From Chryseobacterium sp. W4I1 (GTDB taxonomy: Bacteria > Bacteroidota > Bacteroidia > Flavobacteriales > Weeksellaceae), in NCBI RefSeq assembly GCF_030816115.1, contig NZ_JAUSXQ010000001.1:248001-312000 (forward strand): a stretch of DNA of 64,000 nucleotides, given 5' to 3'. The translations under genes were made by a program, and so were the position numbers. The notes below the pieces were generated by a model that was given only the letters and a program-made list of their open reading frames with translations, did not search any database and was not told where the DNA came from. Positions within the stretch are counted from its first letter, which is position 1, and each line of letters starts with the position of its first letter. This document shows, piece after piece, positions 35,535 to 44,648 of the stretch.

Positions 35535-35822
35535 TTAATTGACTAAAACATCCTGCAACTCTTCACTTTTCTGAAAGCTAGCTTTGGCAAAAGGACAGAG
35601 AGGGATGATTTTTTTATTGTTTTTCCTGGCAAAATCTACTGCTGCCAGAAGCATTTCTTTTCCTACTCCTTTTCCGTTGTAGGCTTCTTCCACCTCTGTG
35701 TGGTCTATGATGAATCTTTCCTCTCCAGCCCAGGTATAGGTCATCATTCCTGCGCGTTTTCCGTCTATGAAAGCTTCAAAACTTCCGTGTTTTTCGTCGT
35801 TGTTTTGTTTTACTTCGGTCAT
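35535..35822 (-). CDS. Small GNAT-type N-acetyltransferase (YidJ/Yjdj-like)
   Basis: 95 residues. Contains FEAFIDGKRAGMMTYTW, FIIDHTEVEEAYNGKGVGKEML (acetyl-CoA loop, Q/R-x-x-G-x-G/A variant NGKGVG) and the C-terminal IIPLCPFAKASFQK. That is the minimal GNAT family whose members carry the conserved P-x-C-x-F/Y segment. Probably acetylates a small molecule or protein; substrate unknown. One base separates it from the OsmC gene, so they share a transcript. A paralogue lies at 38525. Confidence 0.85.
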   Translation of the reverse strand: MTEVKQNNDEKHGSFEAFIDGKRAGMMTYTWAGEERFIIDHTEVEEAYNGKGVGKEMLLAAVDFARKNNKKIIPLCPFAKASFQKSEELQDVLVN

Positions 35823-35823
35823 A

Positions 35824-36219
35824 TTATGAAAATTTGGTTAGTATTTCTATGTCGTTTGTTAATATTTTGTGTACAGGGCAGGCATCAGCAATAGTATGTA
35901 GTCTTTTCAGCTGCTCATCATCCAATATACCTTCAAAAGTGATATCTCTTTTAAAGACCGCTCTTTTTGTTAAAGGGAAATTTTCAAGTTCTACTTCTAC
36001 GTTGATGTTTTCCACATCCCATTCCTTTCTTTCGATGTACATTCTTAAAGTAGCTGCAGTACAGCTTGCCAGGGATGTCGCTAAGATTTCCAGCGGATTG
36101 AAACCTTTATTCTGACCGCCTTTATCTATAGGCTCATCAGTAATGATTTGGTTTTCACCGGCTGTCACCTCAGTATAATATTTTGTTTTTCCTAAACTTG
36201 CTTTTACGGTTACCGCCAT
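35824..36219 (-). CDS. OsmC/Ohr family peroxiredoxin-like protein
   Basis: 131 residues. Both reactive cysteines are present: SLASCTAATLRMYIERK and ADACPVHKIL. The N-terminal GGQNKGFNPLEILA matches the OsmC domain. Members reduce organic hydroperoxides using a Cys pair, here with cytoplasmic location. Its start shares a base with the stop of the ferredoxin-like gene (36219), showing tight coupling within the stress operon. Confidence 0.92.
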   Translation of the reverse strand: MAVTVKASLGKTKYYTEVTAGENQIITDEPIDKGGQNKGFNPLEILATSLASCTAATLRMYIERKEWDVENINVEVELENFPLTKRAVFKRDITFEGILDDEQLKRLHTIADACPVHKILTNDIEILTKFS

Positions 36220-36437
36220 TATTGTTCTGTATTGAATTTATAACTTAATGCACCTGAAGGACATTGGTCAATTTGGTTTTTAAGCTCTTCCGGACTTGCA
36301 TTTTCAGCTTTTATCCAGGGTCTGTCTTTTGGATTGTAGACTTTGGGAAGCATTTTTACGCAAACAGCCGAGTGAATACATTTCTGGGGTTGCCAGAGGA
36401 CAGTGATACTGCCGTTGGGATATTCGTGTGTGTCCAT
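36219..36437 (-). CDS. YjdI-type divergent 4Fe-4S mono-cluster protein
   Basis: 72 residues. It has ITVLWQPQKCIHSAVCVKML, PWIKAENASPEELKNQIDQC and PSGAL: cysteines spaced C-x5-C and a later C-P-S-G-A. This is the pattern of the divergent 4Fe-4S domain (YjdI, Fer4_19), normally found with OsmC or small GNAT proteins. Here both are its direct downstream neighbours. Likely electron carrier for a redox reaction of this gene set; partner unproven. Confidence 0.9.
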   Translation of the reverse strand: MDTHEYPNGSITVLWQPQKCIHSAVCVKMLPKVYNPKDRPWIKAENASPEELKNQIDQCPSGALSYKFNTEQ

Positions 36438-36438
36438 A

Positions 36439-37017
36439 TTAATTTTCTTTTAATGATTTTTCGATTCTTCGGTCGGGAATCAGCCATATGAAAGCCACGA
36501 TATAATAAAAACCTATGGCAATATAAGGATAAAAAAACGAAACCACTATGCCAAGAACATAAAATATAATCGAGATATATTCTTTAAATTTTGAATGTAT
36601 AGCTTCTTTTAATCTGGAATTTTCGCCTTCAGACCTGATAATCAGATTTTCTAAAATAGTGTACGCCACTGCTGACATGATGAGGCAAATACCATACATA
36701 GCCACAGGATTCTTTGCAAAATGGGTTGCCCCAATCCATTCCGTAGCGATTGGCATTAATGAAAGCCAGAACAGCAGGTGAAGATTGGCCCATAGAATAC
36801 TTCCGTTCACTTTTTTTACAGCCTGAAATAAATGATGGTGATTATTCCAGTAAATCCCTACATAAATAAAACTGAAAATATAGGCAATTAACTTAGGTAG
36901 AAGAGGCTTTAGACTCGCCCAGTTACTCCCTTCCGGAACCTTCAGCTCAAGCACCATAATAGTAATAATGATGGCCATAACCCCATCACTGAAAGCTTCC
37001 AGTCTTCCTTTAGTCAT
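36439..37017 (-). CDS. TMEM175 (DUF1211) family membrane channel-like protein
   Basis: 192 residues, six predicted transmembrane segments in the single-repeat bacterial form. The hallmark first helix RLEAFSDGVMAIIITIMVLEL contains FSDG, followed by FSFIYVGIYWNNHHHLF and WANLHLLFWLSLMPIATEW. Family members form tetrameric potassium-permeable channels. The start overlaps the FMN reductase stop by 8 bp, so they are co-transcribed. Its role next to redox genes is unclear. Confidence 0.9.
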   Translation of the reverse strand: MTKGRLEAFSDGVMAIIITIMVLELKVPEGSNWASLKPLLPKLIAYIFSFIYVGIYWNNHHHLFQAVKKVNGSILWANLHLLFWLSLMPIATEWIGATHFAKNPVAMYGICLIMSAVAYTILENLIIRSEGENSRLKEAIHSKFKEYISIIFYVLGIVVSFFYPYIAIGFYYIVAFIWLIPDRRIEKSLKEN

Positions 37018-37549
37018 TGGCTTTAATTATGTTTTTGAAGTTTTCTATCTTGTCCTTAAGCTCTTTAAGCATATCAGGGTTGATCACGCCGCTTTCCAGA
37101 TCAAAATTTTCATAAAACTTTGGAAGTGAAAACGTATCCTTGATATCTGCTGCAAACTGCGGAAAGAATGTCTTTGCCGTATTCATCACATTTCCGCCGC
37201 CGTAGCCTCCCGGAGAAGTACTCATCAGAAGCATCGGTTTGTTTTGAAATACCTTGACATTGATCCTTGAAGACCAGTCGAAGACATTTTTAAAAGCCGA
37301 GCTGTAAGATCTGTTATGCTCTGCCAGAGAGCAGATGATCACATCACATTCTTCAATTTCCTTTAAAAAGTTGTGCGCTTCATCCGGAAATCCCTTCTTT
37401 TCAAGATCTACAGAGAAAACAGGCATTGTAAAATCGTTGAGGTCGATCAGGTTGATCTCTTCATCCTGAAAATCTTTCAGAACAAATTTTACCAGTTCCC
37501 TGTTGATGGATGTAGAAGATGTACTTCCTGCAAATGCTAAAATTTTCAT
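37010..37549 (-). CDS. NADPH-dependent FMN reductase family flavoprotein
   Basis: 179 residues with flavodoxin-like fold: MKILAFAGSTSSTSINRELV (FMN phosphate loop), CDVIICSLAEHNRSYSSAFKN and LLMSTSPGGYGGGNVM (isoalloxazine loop). Such proteins reduce FMN, quinones or azo compounds at the expense of NAD(P)H. It sits in a run of redox and stress genes, upstream of and overlapping the TMEM175-like gene. Confidence 0.9.
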   Translation of the reverse strand: MKILAFAGSTSSTSINRELVKFVLKDFQDEEINLIDLNDFTMPVFSVDLEKKGFPDEAHNFLKEIEECDVIICSLAEHNRSYSSAFKNVFDWSSRINVKVFQNKPMLLMSTSPGGYGGGNVMNTAKTFFPQFAADIKDTFSLPKFYENFDLESGVINPDMLKELKDKIENFKNIIKAND

Positions 37550-37569
37550 GGTATGCTTCTCTACGGATG

Positions 37570-38469
37570 TTATTTTCTGTTTAAAACTGCTTTAGGTAGC
37601 GGAACAAATTCATTTTCGTCACCGGGAACCAAAGGAAATGCATCGTGGTTCTGGTCATTCCAGTTCACTTTCGCCTGATCAATCAATTCTTTATCCGAAT
37701 TCACGAAATTCCAGAATATAAACCGTTCCTCATCAAAAGGTTCACCACCGAAAAGATAGACCGTTCCATTTTCACTCATATCGAATTCACACAGTTTAGT
37801 GTCTTTAGCGATCATTAACTGTTTTGAACCGTACGTATTTCCTTCTGTGGAAACTGTTCCGTCCAGCACATACATTGCTGCTTCGCCGTAAAGATCCTTT
37901 CCGATGCTGATTTTCTTCGCTTCTTTTGTTTTGATCTCGATAAAGAACAGTTTGCTGTGAACAGGGACTGCAGATTTTCTTCCGAATGCTTCACCGGCAA
38001 TCAGTTTATACTGAATCCCGTCTTCTTCCCATACCGGAATTTCATCTGCTTCAATATGGTGGAATGTAGGTTCCGACTGTTCCAGATGTTTCGGAAGACC
38101 TACCCAGATCTGGAATCCATGAAGTCTTTTATCGCTGTGTCTTAAATATTCAGGAGTTCTTTCGGAATGTACTACACCTTTTCCGGCAGTCATCCAGTTA
38201 ACCGCTCCAGGTTTTATTTCAACTGCACTTCCGATACTGTCTCTGTGAAAAATAGATCCTTCCAAAAGGTAGGTTAAGGTTGATAATCCAATATGAGGAT
38301 GCGGAGGAACATCAAGATTCTGGTAATCCTTCAGTTCAGAAGGTCCCATGTGGTCTATGAAGACAAAAGGTCCAACTGCTCTTTTTTCACGGAAAGGAAG
38401 AAGTCTTCCCACCAGGAAATTTCCTATATCCGCTGCCTTTTCTTCTATGATAAGTCCGATATTTGACAT
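37570..38469 (-). CDS. Pirin family protein (first of two)
   Basis: 299 residues, bicupin. Iron-site residues are visible in VPPHPHIGLSTLTYLLEG (His-x-His), and WMTAGKGVVHSER supplies further ligands. The C-terminal cupin includes AMYVLDGTVS and YLFGGEPFDEERFIFWNFV, the pirin_C motif. Family members act as quercetin 2,3-dioxygenases or regulators. A second pirin (38981-39856) lies upstream, with a small GNAT gene between them. Confidence 0.92.
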   Translation of the reverse strand: MSNIGLIIEEKAADIGNFLVGRLLPFREKRAVGPFVFIDHMGPSELKDYQNLDVPPHPHIGLSTLTYLLEGSIFHRDSIGSAVEIKPGAVNWMTAGKGVVHSERTPEYLRHSDKRLHGFQIWVGLPKHLEQSEPTFHHIEADEIPVWEEDGIQYKLIAGEAFGRKSAVPVHSKLFFIEIKTKEAKKISIGKDLYGEAAMYVLDGTVSTEGNTYGSKQLMIAKDTKLCEFDMSENGTVYLFGGEPFDEERFIFWNFVNSDKELIDQAKVNWNDQNHDAFPLVPGDENEFVPLPKAVLNRK

Positions 38470-38524
38470 GATAAATAAAATGTTTTTTAAATTTAGGTTA
38501 ATGAAAATAGATCTTTAGCTGCGG

Positions 38525-38836
38525 CTACAGTTTGTCATATCCTTCAAATCTTTCATCAACGATACGTTTCCACTCCGGATGCTTTTTGATATATGCAAAA
38601 ACATAAGGACAGAAGGGAAGAAGTTTTTTCTCGTTTTCTTCAATATATGCTAATGTTTTTTCAACGACGGCAGTGGCTGCACCGGTTCCTGCAAGTTCAG
38701 GCTCTGCTTCCGTATGCACCAAAGCGATCTGGTGACCCATTTCACGGTAATCGATGAATGCAAAATGTCCGTCAATCTCTATTTCAAATCTTGTTCCTGC
38801 TTTTACAAGAGGGATATTCTCAAACTCTGGTTTCAT
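38525..38836 (-). CDS. Small GNAT-type N-acetyltransferase (second copy)
   Basis: 103 residues from ATG 38836 (MKPEFENIPLVKAGTRFEIE). The frame extends to 38926, but that part is low-quality and Cys-rich. Seen: HFAFIDYREMGHQIALVHTE, AEPELAGTGAATAVVEKTL (acetyl-CoA loop) and KLLPFCPYVFAYIKKHPEW, the P-x-C-P segment also found in the 35535 gene. A paralogous minimal GNAT, here between the two pirin genes. Confidence 0.85.
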   Translation of the reverse strand: MKPEFENIPLVKAGTRFEIEIDGHFAFIDYREMGHQIALVHTEAEPELAGTGAATAVVEKTLAYIEENEKKLLPFCPYVFAYIKKHPEWKRIVDERFEGYDKL

Positions 38837-38980
38837 AAATTTTTTGTATTGAAAAAAATGAATAGGCGGATCACAAAAACACAAGTGAGTTTGAACTCTG
38901 CGTCTTTGCGTTTCACCAAACACCATTCTATAAAGTTAATAAAAAAGGAATAATTTAAGATTAAGATAAATTTAATTTTC

Positions 38981-39856
38981 TTAGTCTTCCAGATAACCGA
39001 ACTTTCCGGTATTGAAATCTTCAAATGCCTGCATGATCTCCTCTCTGGAATTCATTACGAAAGGTCCATGAGGGTAGATCGGCTCATTAATCGGTTCTCC
39101 ACTGATAATCAAAACTATTGCATCTTCCTGAGCTTCAATACTGAATGTTTCGCCTTCATTCTTAAATAAAACAAAATGATCTGCTGCTGCTTTTTCTTCT
39201 CCATTTACCGTTATGCTGCCTTCAATGACCAATGCTGCGGTATTAAAATTAGCCGGAAAGCTAAACTCAGCTTTTCCTCCTGCTTTTAATTTAGCATTCA
39301 TCATATTCAATGGGGTGAAAGTATCTGCTGGGCCTTTGTGACCATTATATTCACCTGCGATGATTTCTACAAGGCCGTTTTCGCCCAGAGTAACACGTTC
39401 CATGGCTGTATTTTCTATAGCCTGGTATTTCGGACAGCTCATTTTATCTTTAGCCGGAAGATTCACCCATAGCTGAACCATTTGAAAAATGCCTCCTTTT
39501 TTAGACCATTCGGTTTCATGATATTCTTTGTGAAGAACTCCTTTTGCTGCTGTCATCCATTGTACGTCTCCTTCACCTATAATTCCGCCGCCCCCGGCAC
39601 TGTCATGATGTTCCACTTTTCCCTGGTAAGCTATAGTAACAGTTTCAAAGCCTCTGTGAGGATGTACTCCTACACCTCTTGGTCTTTCCGAACCATTGAA
39701 ATAAAATTTTGAATTGTAATCAAGCATAATAAACGGGTCCATTCTTTTCATGTCCAATCCCTGTGCCCCCGGTATAAAATTATGAACTCTAAAACCATCT
39801 CCTACAAAATGGGCAGGTTTGGGAGATACAACGATCTCTACTTTTTTTGTTGTCAT
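38981..39856 (-). CDS. Pirin family protein (second of two)
   Basis: 291 residues, bicupin. The iron ligands lie in GVGVHPHRGFETVTIAYQG and QWMTAAKGVLHKEYHET. The C-terminal domain holds AALVIEGSITVNGE, LIISGEPINEPIYPHGPFVM and ending FNTGKFGYLED. Distinct from the neighbouring pirin in loops and likely substrate. Probable first gene of the pirin/GNAT/FMN-reductase/OsmC run on the minus strand. Confidence 0.92.
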   Translation of the reverse strand: MTTKKVEIVVSPKPAHFVGDGFRVHNFIPGAQGLDMKRMDPFIMLDYNSKFYFNGSERPRGVGVHPHRGFETVTIAYQGKVEHHDSAGGGGIIGEGDVQWMTAAKGVLHKEYHETEWSKKGGIFQMVQLWVNLPAKDKMSCPKYQAIENTAMERVTLGENGLVEIIAGEYNGHKGPADTFTPLNMMNAKLKAGGKAEFSFPANFNTAALVIEGSITVNGEEKAAADHFVLFKNEGETFSIEAQEDAIVLIISGEPINEPIYPHGPFVMNSREEIMQAFEDFNTGKFGYLED

Positions 39857-39946
39857 AATATTGTGAATTTATATAACAAAAGTACAGCAGCGAAGAATCA
39901 GATGCATTGATCTGTGTTAAGTTCGTAAAAGGAAAGAAGATTCAGG

Positions 39947-41371
39947 TTAATCTTCCTTTGATTTCATATTTTTTCCATCTGAAATGTGAAGTCTTCGGAA
40001 AACAAACCCTGAGATAATGGTCAATATTCCTACAGTAAGGAAAGTGTACCGGAATGCATTATGAGTTTCACCCTGAATAAGATCAGAATTCTCAAATAAC
40101 TTTAAAACAATCAATCCGAAAGCAATTCCAAAGCCGATAGCCAGCTGCTGATTGACAGATATCAATGAATTTCCGCTGCTGGTCTGGAAATTTCTAAGGT
40201 CTGCAATGGAAATGGTATTCATGGAAGTGAACTGAATAGAATTGAAAAAACCTAATATCGCAATAATCGGGACAAACCAATACAAAGAAGTATGGATATC
40301 CGGAATAGCCAGCAGGCAGATCAGAGTTCCAATGATAAAGGTATTCACCATTAAAGTCTGCCGATAGCCGTATTTATCTAAAATTTTTATAACCGATGAT
40401 TTTCCGAATATGGCAGTGAGTGCCATCGGAGCAATGATCCACCCTGAAGTTACTGCAGACTGTTTGTAAGCAATCTGGATCATTAAAGGAAGCAATAAAG
40501 GCACAGAGCTGATCCCTAATCTGGTGGCAAGGTTTCCTACAATTCCTACACGAAAAGTTCTTACCTGAAAAAGGTCTAATGGGAAAATAGGGTTTCCGCC
40601 TCGTCTGGCGTGTCTGTAATAATAATATAGGAATAAAAAGCCCAGAATGAATACCAAAAGGACAGGACTTATATTCTGCATATCACCGAAGAGCTCCAGT
40701 GAAATGGAGAGCAGAAGTGATGCTGCTGCAAATATTAAAAAGCCTTTTAAATCGAAATCAACATCGGTGGATTTATAATTGGGCATATATTTCAAGCCTA
40801 AAATAATTCCTAACACTCCAATCGGAATATTGATGAGAAAAATCCAGTGCCAGGATAGGTAGTCTACCATATAACCTCCTACCAACGGACCGAGTACGGG
40901 ACCAATCAGGGCTGGAATAATCGCAAAGTTCATCGCTTTCAGCAATTCACTTTTATCAAAAGTTTTGATGAGTGCCAGTTTTCCAACAGGCGTCATTAAA
41001 CTTCCTCCCACACCCTGAATGACTCTTGAAATAACAAGGTGGGTAAGATTCTGTGACATGGAACACAAGAGCGAACCTAAACTAAAAAGAATCAATGAAA
41101 AAATAAATACTTTCTTGGTTCCAAACCGGTCTGCCAGGAAGCCGCTTGCAGGCATAAAAACAGCCAATGTCAAAACATAACTGATGATGGCGTTCTGCAT
41201 ATTGAGCGGAGATTCATGAAGATCTCTTGCAATGGACGGCAGAGAGGTGTTCAGGATAGTAGAATCCAGCATCTGCATGAAAATAGCAGTGGCCAGGATA
41301 AGGGGAAGTATTTTCTTTACTGAAGTTGGTTGCGGGCTTGTTTCTGTCATTCGGTATGGACTGGAAATCAA
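39947..41371 (-). CDS. MFS transporter, DHA2 (EmrB/QacA-like, 14 TM) drug-efflux type
   Basis: 474 residues (453 or so from a second ATG at 41350). Motif D1 (FMQMLDSTILNTSLPSIARDL), motif A (GFLADRFGTKKVFIFSL), motif B region (ISRVIQGVGGSLMTPVGKLAL) and motif C (ALIGPVLGPLVGGYMVDYLSW) match DHA2 proton antiporters. About 14 transmembrane segments. No membrane-fusion EmrA partner is adjacent. Upstream of the pirin genes on the same strand and may be part of the same stress response. Confidence 0.93.
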   Translation of the reverse strand: MISSPYRMTETSPQPTSVKKILPLILATAIFMQMLDSTILNTSLPSIARDLHESPLNMQNAIISYVLTLAVFMPASGFLADRFGTKKVFIFSLILFSLGSLLCSMSQNLTHLVISRVIQGVGGSLMTPVGKLALIKTFDKSELLKAMNFAIIPALIGPVLGPLVGGYMVDYLSWHWIFLINIPIGVLGIILGLKYMPNYKSTDVDFDLKGFLIFAAASLLLSISLELFGDMQNISPVLLVFILGFLFLYYYYRHARRGGNPIFPLDLFQVRTFRVGIVGNLATRLGISSVPLLLPLMIQIAYKQSAVTSGWIIAPMALTAIFGKSSVIKILDKYGYRQTLMVNTFIIGTLICLLAIPDIHTSLYWFVPIIAILGFFNSIQFTSMNTISIADLRNFQTSSGNSLISVNQQLAIGFGIAFGLIVLKLFENSDLIQGETHNAFRYTFLTVGILTIISGFVFRRLHISDGKNMKSKED

Positions 41372-41454
41372 ATGAATTCCAGATTTATTTATATTGGAAA
41401 AAACACTGTTCTAAAACAGTCTGATCCTTAGATGAAGAATTTCATATAAAATTA

Positions 41455-41485
41455 AAAAAGTCCTGTGAATTTTCACAAGACTTTT
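41455..41485 (-). terminator. Terminator of the 41490 gene
   Basis: AAAGTC-c-TGTGAA paired with TTCACA-a-GACTTT, ending in T-run on the minus strand, directly after the stop codon. Confidence 0.75.
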
Positions 41486-41489
41486 CAAT

Positions 41490-42302
41490 TTATTTTCTAG
41501 GTTTTTCTACTCCTTTCCATTCGTCGCCTGCTTTTCGGTACTGGCTCAGGATGTAAGTTTTGAAATCTTTTGTTTTGTATTCAATGTTATCCGTGTTCTG
41601 TTCAAACGGCATAATGTAATAATAGTCAACATCTGTTTTGTCTGATTTGTTCCCTTTTTTCACGGTTGGAACATATTTGGAAAATTTGTATCCTGGAAGA
41701 TACTGTTTCAATCTTGCGTAGAATGCTTTGTTTTCTTTTTCCTCAGGAATGATATCTACGATATTGAAATCATCTTTTTTCTTATCAATCCAAAGATAAT
41801 ACGTTTTTTCCTCGCCTAAATTTCTGTTTAAAGAGTTGAAGGCAAAAAGTTCTTTAGGAACCAGTTCTTTGATCTTCTCAGGATCTACTTTGGTGTAAAA
41901 CTGTCCTTTAGATGGATCAACATACGTTTCAAGATTGTACATCAAAACTGAATTGTTCTCGAATTTTTTATTCTTAAAATATTGATTTAAAGATAATTCT
42001 GCAGTCGCTCTGAGTTCTTTTCCTCTGTCGTCCAGTTTTTTGGTGGGGTTCTGAGGGTTTACTTTTTTCACAAACTCATATAAAACAACAGGCTTTACAT
42101 CTTTAAGGTGAGGATACGTTTTAAGCTGCTCTGCTTTTACCAGCCAGTAAAACTGCTGATAATAATCATCCTTATCCTGATCTTTTACGGTCTTATAAGA
42201 TAAAGCAAGCTTTTTTGAATTTAAGTATTTGCCGTATTTTCCCTGTCCGAAAGCAAAACTGATGGATAGTAAGGCAAATAAAACAGTAAGGTTTCTTCTC
42301 AT
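41490..42302 (-). CDS. Hypothetical secreted protein
   Basis: 270 residues from ATG 42302 (MRRNLTVLFALLSISFAFGQ), which gives a clear signal peptide; the upstream ATG at 42332 would add ten residues. The mature protein is charged and Lys-rich, with many Tyr, and no catalytic motif that I recognise. Repeated short K-K-D/N segments give it a basic surface. It is monocistronic with its own terminator. Periplasmic location likely; function unknown. Confidence 0.65.
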   Translation of the reverse strand: MRRNLTVLFALLSISFAFGQGKYGKYLNSKKLALSYKTVKDQDKDDYYQQFYWLVKAEQLKTYPHLKDVKPVVLYEFVKKVNPQNPTKKLDDRGKELRATAELSLNQYFKNKKFENNSVLMYNLETYVDPSKGQFYTKVDPEKIKELVPKELFAFNSLNRNLGEEKTYYLWIDKKKDDFNIVDIIPEEKENKAFYARLKQYLPGYKFSKYVPTVKKGNKSDKTDVDYYYIMPFEQNTDNIEYKTKDFKTYILSQYRKAGDEWKGVEKPRK

Positions 42303-42407
42303 TTCTTTATAATTGATATTTTCGTTGTCCAAATATAATTATTTCTTAGATATTATTTTTGATTGTCAGTTAAATTATATAATATTATTAACGTTTATTC
42401 AAAAGAA

Positions 42408-42429
42408 AATCCTGTATTGCTACAGGATT
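42408..42429 (-). terminator. Terminator downstream of asnB
   Basis: AATCCTGTA / TACAGGATT nine-bp stem with loop of four, then TTCTTTTG on the minus strand, about 220 bp past the asnB stop codon. Confidence 0.6.
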
Positions 42430-42439
42430 GATAAAATTT

Positions 42440-42650
42440 TTATAAATAGAAGTTAGAAATTAGAGGTTAGAAGTTAGATGCAAGACCTCAGATCTTAGAC
42501 GGTAAAGTTTCAATTGTGAATTTTGTTTCGCCAATGTATTATGAATGTTTGAAGTCAAGAATTACACAAAGCTTAATTTTACTTTATACACCCTTCGACC
42601 CTGAAACATATCCTGAAACTCTAACCCTCGCAAACACTCAAACCCAAAAC
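42440..42650. repeat. Degenerate purine-rich intergenic repeat (family copy B)
   Basis: Contains agaagttagaaattagagg, tcagatcttagac and, in reverse orientation, aaactctaaccctcgcaaac followed by actcaaac. Modules match copies at 12.4, 46.3 and 58.3-58.7 kb. It abuts the asnB stop codon. Confidence 0.55.
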
Positions 42651-44330
42651 CTATACCTCAGTTCCATACGAAGTTTCGTGCACTTTTACTGCTCTTCCGC
42701 TTGGATCGTTCATTTTTTTGAAAGCTTCATCCCACTCTAAGGCGACAGGTGTGGAACAGGCCACCGAAGGAACTGAAGGCACTGTCGCTGCTGCCGTTTC
42801 ACTCGGAAAATGTGCTTCGAAAATTGTTCTGTAACGGTATTCTTCTTTGTTTTGAGGTGTGTTCAGCGGAAATCTGAATCTTGCGTTGGTCATCATTTCA
42901 TCAGTCACTTCTTTTTCTGCGACTTCTTTTAATGTGTCGATCCATGAATAACCTACACCATCTGAAAACTGTTCTTTCTGTCTCCAGACAATAGATTCCG
43001 GCAGCATATCTTCAAATGCTTTTCTTAATACCCATTTCTCGATTTTTCCATCTGCAACACTGATCATTTTGTCTTTAGGATTTACAGTCATTGCAATGTC
43101 CATGAATTCTTTATCAAGGAAAGGAACACGACCTTCAATTCCCCAGCTCATCAGTGCTTTGTTTGCTCTTAAACAGTCATATAGATGAAGCTTGCTTAAT
43201 TTTCTAACAGTCTCATCGTGAAATTCTTTAGCATTCGGAGCTTTGTGGAAATATAAATATCCGCCAAATAATTCATCAGAACCTTCTCCTGAAAGAACCA
43301 TTTTGATTCCCATAGATTTGATTACTCTTGCCAGAAGGTACATTGGGGTAGATGCTCTGATCGTCGTTACATCATAGGTTTCCAGATGGTATATCACATC
43401 ACGTACTGCATCCAGCCCTTCCTGAACAGTAAAATTAACTTCATGATGGACAGATCCGATGTGGTCTGCCGCTTTTCTTGCTGCTGCGAGATCAGGAGAT
43501 CCTACCAATCCTACTGCGAAACTGTGAAGTCTCGGATACCAGGCTTCCTGTGTGTCACCACTTTCAATTCTCTGTCTTGCATATTTTGCAGTAACAGCTG
43601 AAATCACAGATGAATCTAATCCGCCGGAAAGTAGAACTCCATAAGGAACGTCACTCATCAGCTGTCTGTGAACAGCATCTTCAAGGCCTTTTCTTATTTT
43701 GGAGATATCGGTTTCGTTGTCTTTTACGCTGTCATAGTTTTCCCAGTCTCTTTTGTACCATTGCTGAAGCTCTGATCCTTCGGGACTGTATAAAAGATGT
43801 CCCGGAAGGAATGTTTCAATTGTTTTGCAAATGCCTTCCAGTGCTTTTAGTTCGGAAGCAACGTAATAGTTTCCGCTTTTATCCCATCCCTGATAAAGAG
43901 GGCAGATTCCTATATGGTCACGGGCGATCAGATAAATTCCATTCTCTATATCGTAAAGAGCGAATGCAAAAATACCGTTAAGCTTTTCAAGAAAATCTTT
44001 TCCATATTTTCTGTACAGCGCCAGAATTACTTCACAATCTGATTGGGTCTGGAATTCATAATCAGGAAATTCCTCTTTTAATTCTCTATGGTTATAGATC
44101 TCACCGTTCACCGCAAGAACCACTTTTTCGTCTTTAGTAAATAAAGGCTGCTTTCCTGAAGTAGGATCTACAATAGCCAGCCTCTCATGAGAAAATACTA
44201 CGTTGTCATCCTGAAATACACCGCTCCAGTCCGGACCACGGTGACGGATTTTTTTTGACATTTCTAAAACCTGAGGTCTTAATATTTCGGTCTTTTGTTT
44301 GGCATCAAACAAACATACGATTCCACACAT
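42651..44330 (-). CDS. asnB: Asparagine synthase B (glutamine-hydrolysing)
   Basis: 559 residues. N-terminal Ntn amidotransferase with Cys2 (MCGIVCLFD), then RHRGPDWSG and AVNGEIYNHREL. The synthetase domain carries the PP-loop VLLSGGLDSSVISAVTAKYA and SGEGSDELFGGY. It converts aspartate, ATP and glutamine to asparagine. Length is standard for AsnB. The C-terminal tail after SETAAATVPSVPSVACSTPV is low in complexity. Monocistronic; ansA, the opposing asparaginase, lies 26 kb away. Confidence 0.96.
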   Translation of the reverse strand: MCGIVCLFDAKQKTEILRPQVLEMSKKIRHRGPDWSGVFQDDNVVFSHERLAIVDPTSGKQPLFTKDEKVVLAVNGEIYNHRELKEEFPDYEFQTQSDCEVILALYRKYGKDFLEKLNGIFAFALYDIENGIYLIARDHIGICPLYQGWDKSGNYYVASELKALEGICKTIETFLPGHLLYSPEGSELQQWYKRDWENYDSVKDNETDISKIRKGLEDAVHRQLMSDVPYGVLLSGGLDSSVISAVTAKYARQRIESGDTQEAWYPRLHSFAVGLVGSPDLAAARKAADHIGSVHHEVNFTVQEGLDAVRDVIYHLETYDVTTIRASTPMYLLARVIKSMGIKMVLSGEGSDELFGGYLYFHKAPNAKEFHDETVRKLSKLHLYDCLRANKALMSWGIEGRVPFLDKEFMDIAMTVNPKDKMISVADGKIEKWVLRKAFEDMLPESIVWRQKEQFSDGVGYSWIDTLKEVAEKEVTDEMMTNARFRFPLNTPQNKEEYRYRTIFEAHFPSETAAATVPSVPSVACSTPVALEWDEAFKKMNDPSGRAVKVHETSYGTEV

Positions 44331-44612
44331 ATTGTTACTTATTTGAAGCGAAATTAGCGTTGATGTTTAAAAATAACAATAAAAAATTGATAAAAGTTAA
44401 TATTTTTAACTTATTTAATTTTTTTTGAGAAAAATATTCTTTATTTGAATGATTTGGCGTGTTTTTAATTAATTTTTTTCGTTCAGGTAAATTTAGCTTA
44501 TATCCTATACAAAATAAAAATGAAATAATTAATAATGTATGGTAATTTATTATACAAATTTTAGCCCTTACTTTGTGGCTCGAAATAATTTTTTTTCATC
44601 ATTTGTGTTTTT
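44331..44612. other. AT-rich upstream region of asnB
   Basis: No ORF supported. It should hold the asnB promoter on the minus strand, but no convincing -7/-33 pair is evident to me. Confidence 0.35.
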
Positions 44613-44642
44613 ACCTTCTTGCAATTCTCTTTGCAAGAAGGT
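44613..44642 (-). terminator. Terminator of a vanished minus-strand gene
   Basis: Perfect 12-bp stem ACCTTCTTGCAA / TTGCAAGAAGGT, six-base loop. It immediately follows the gene relic at 44649-44794 on the minus strand. Confidence 0.7.
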
Positions 44643-44648
44643 TTTGTT

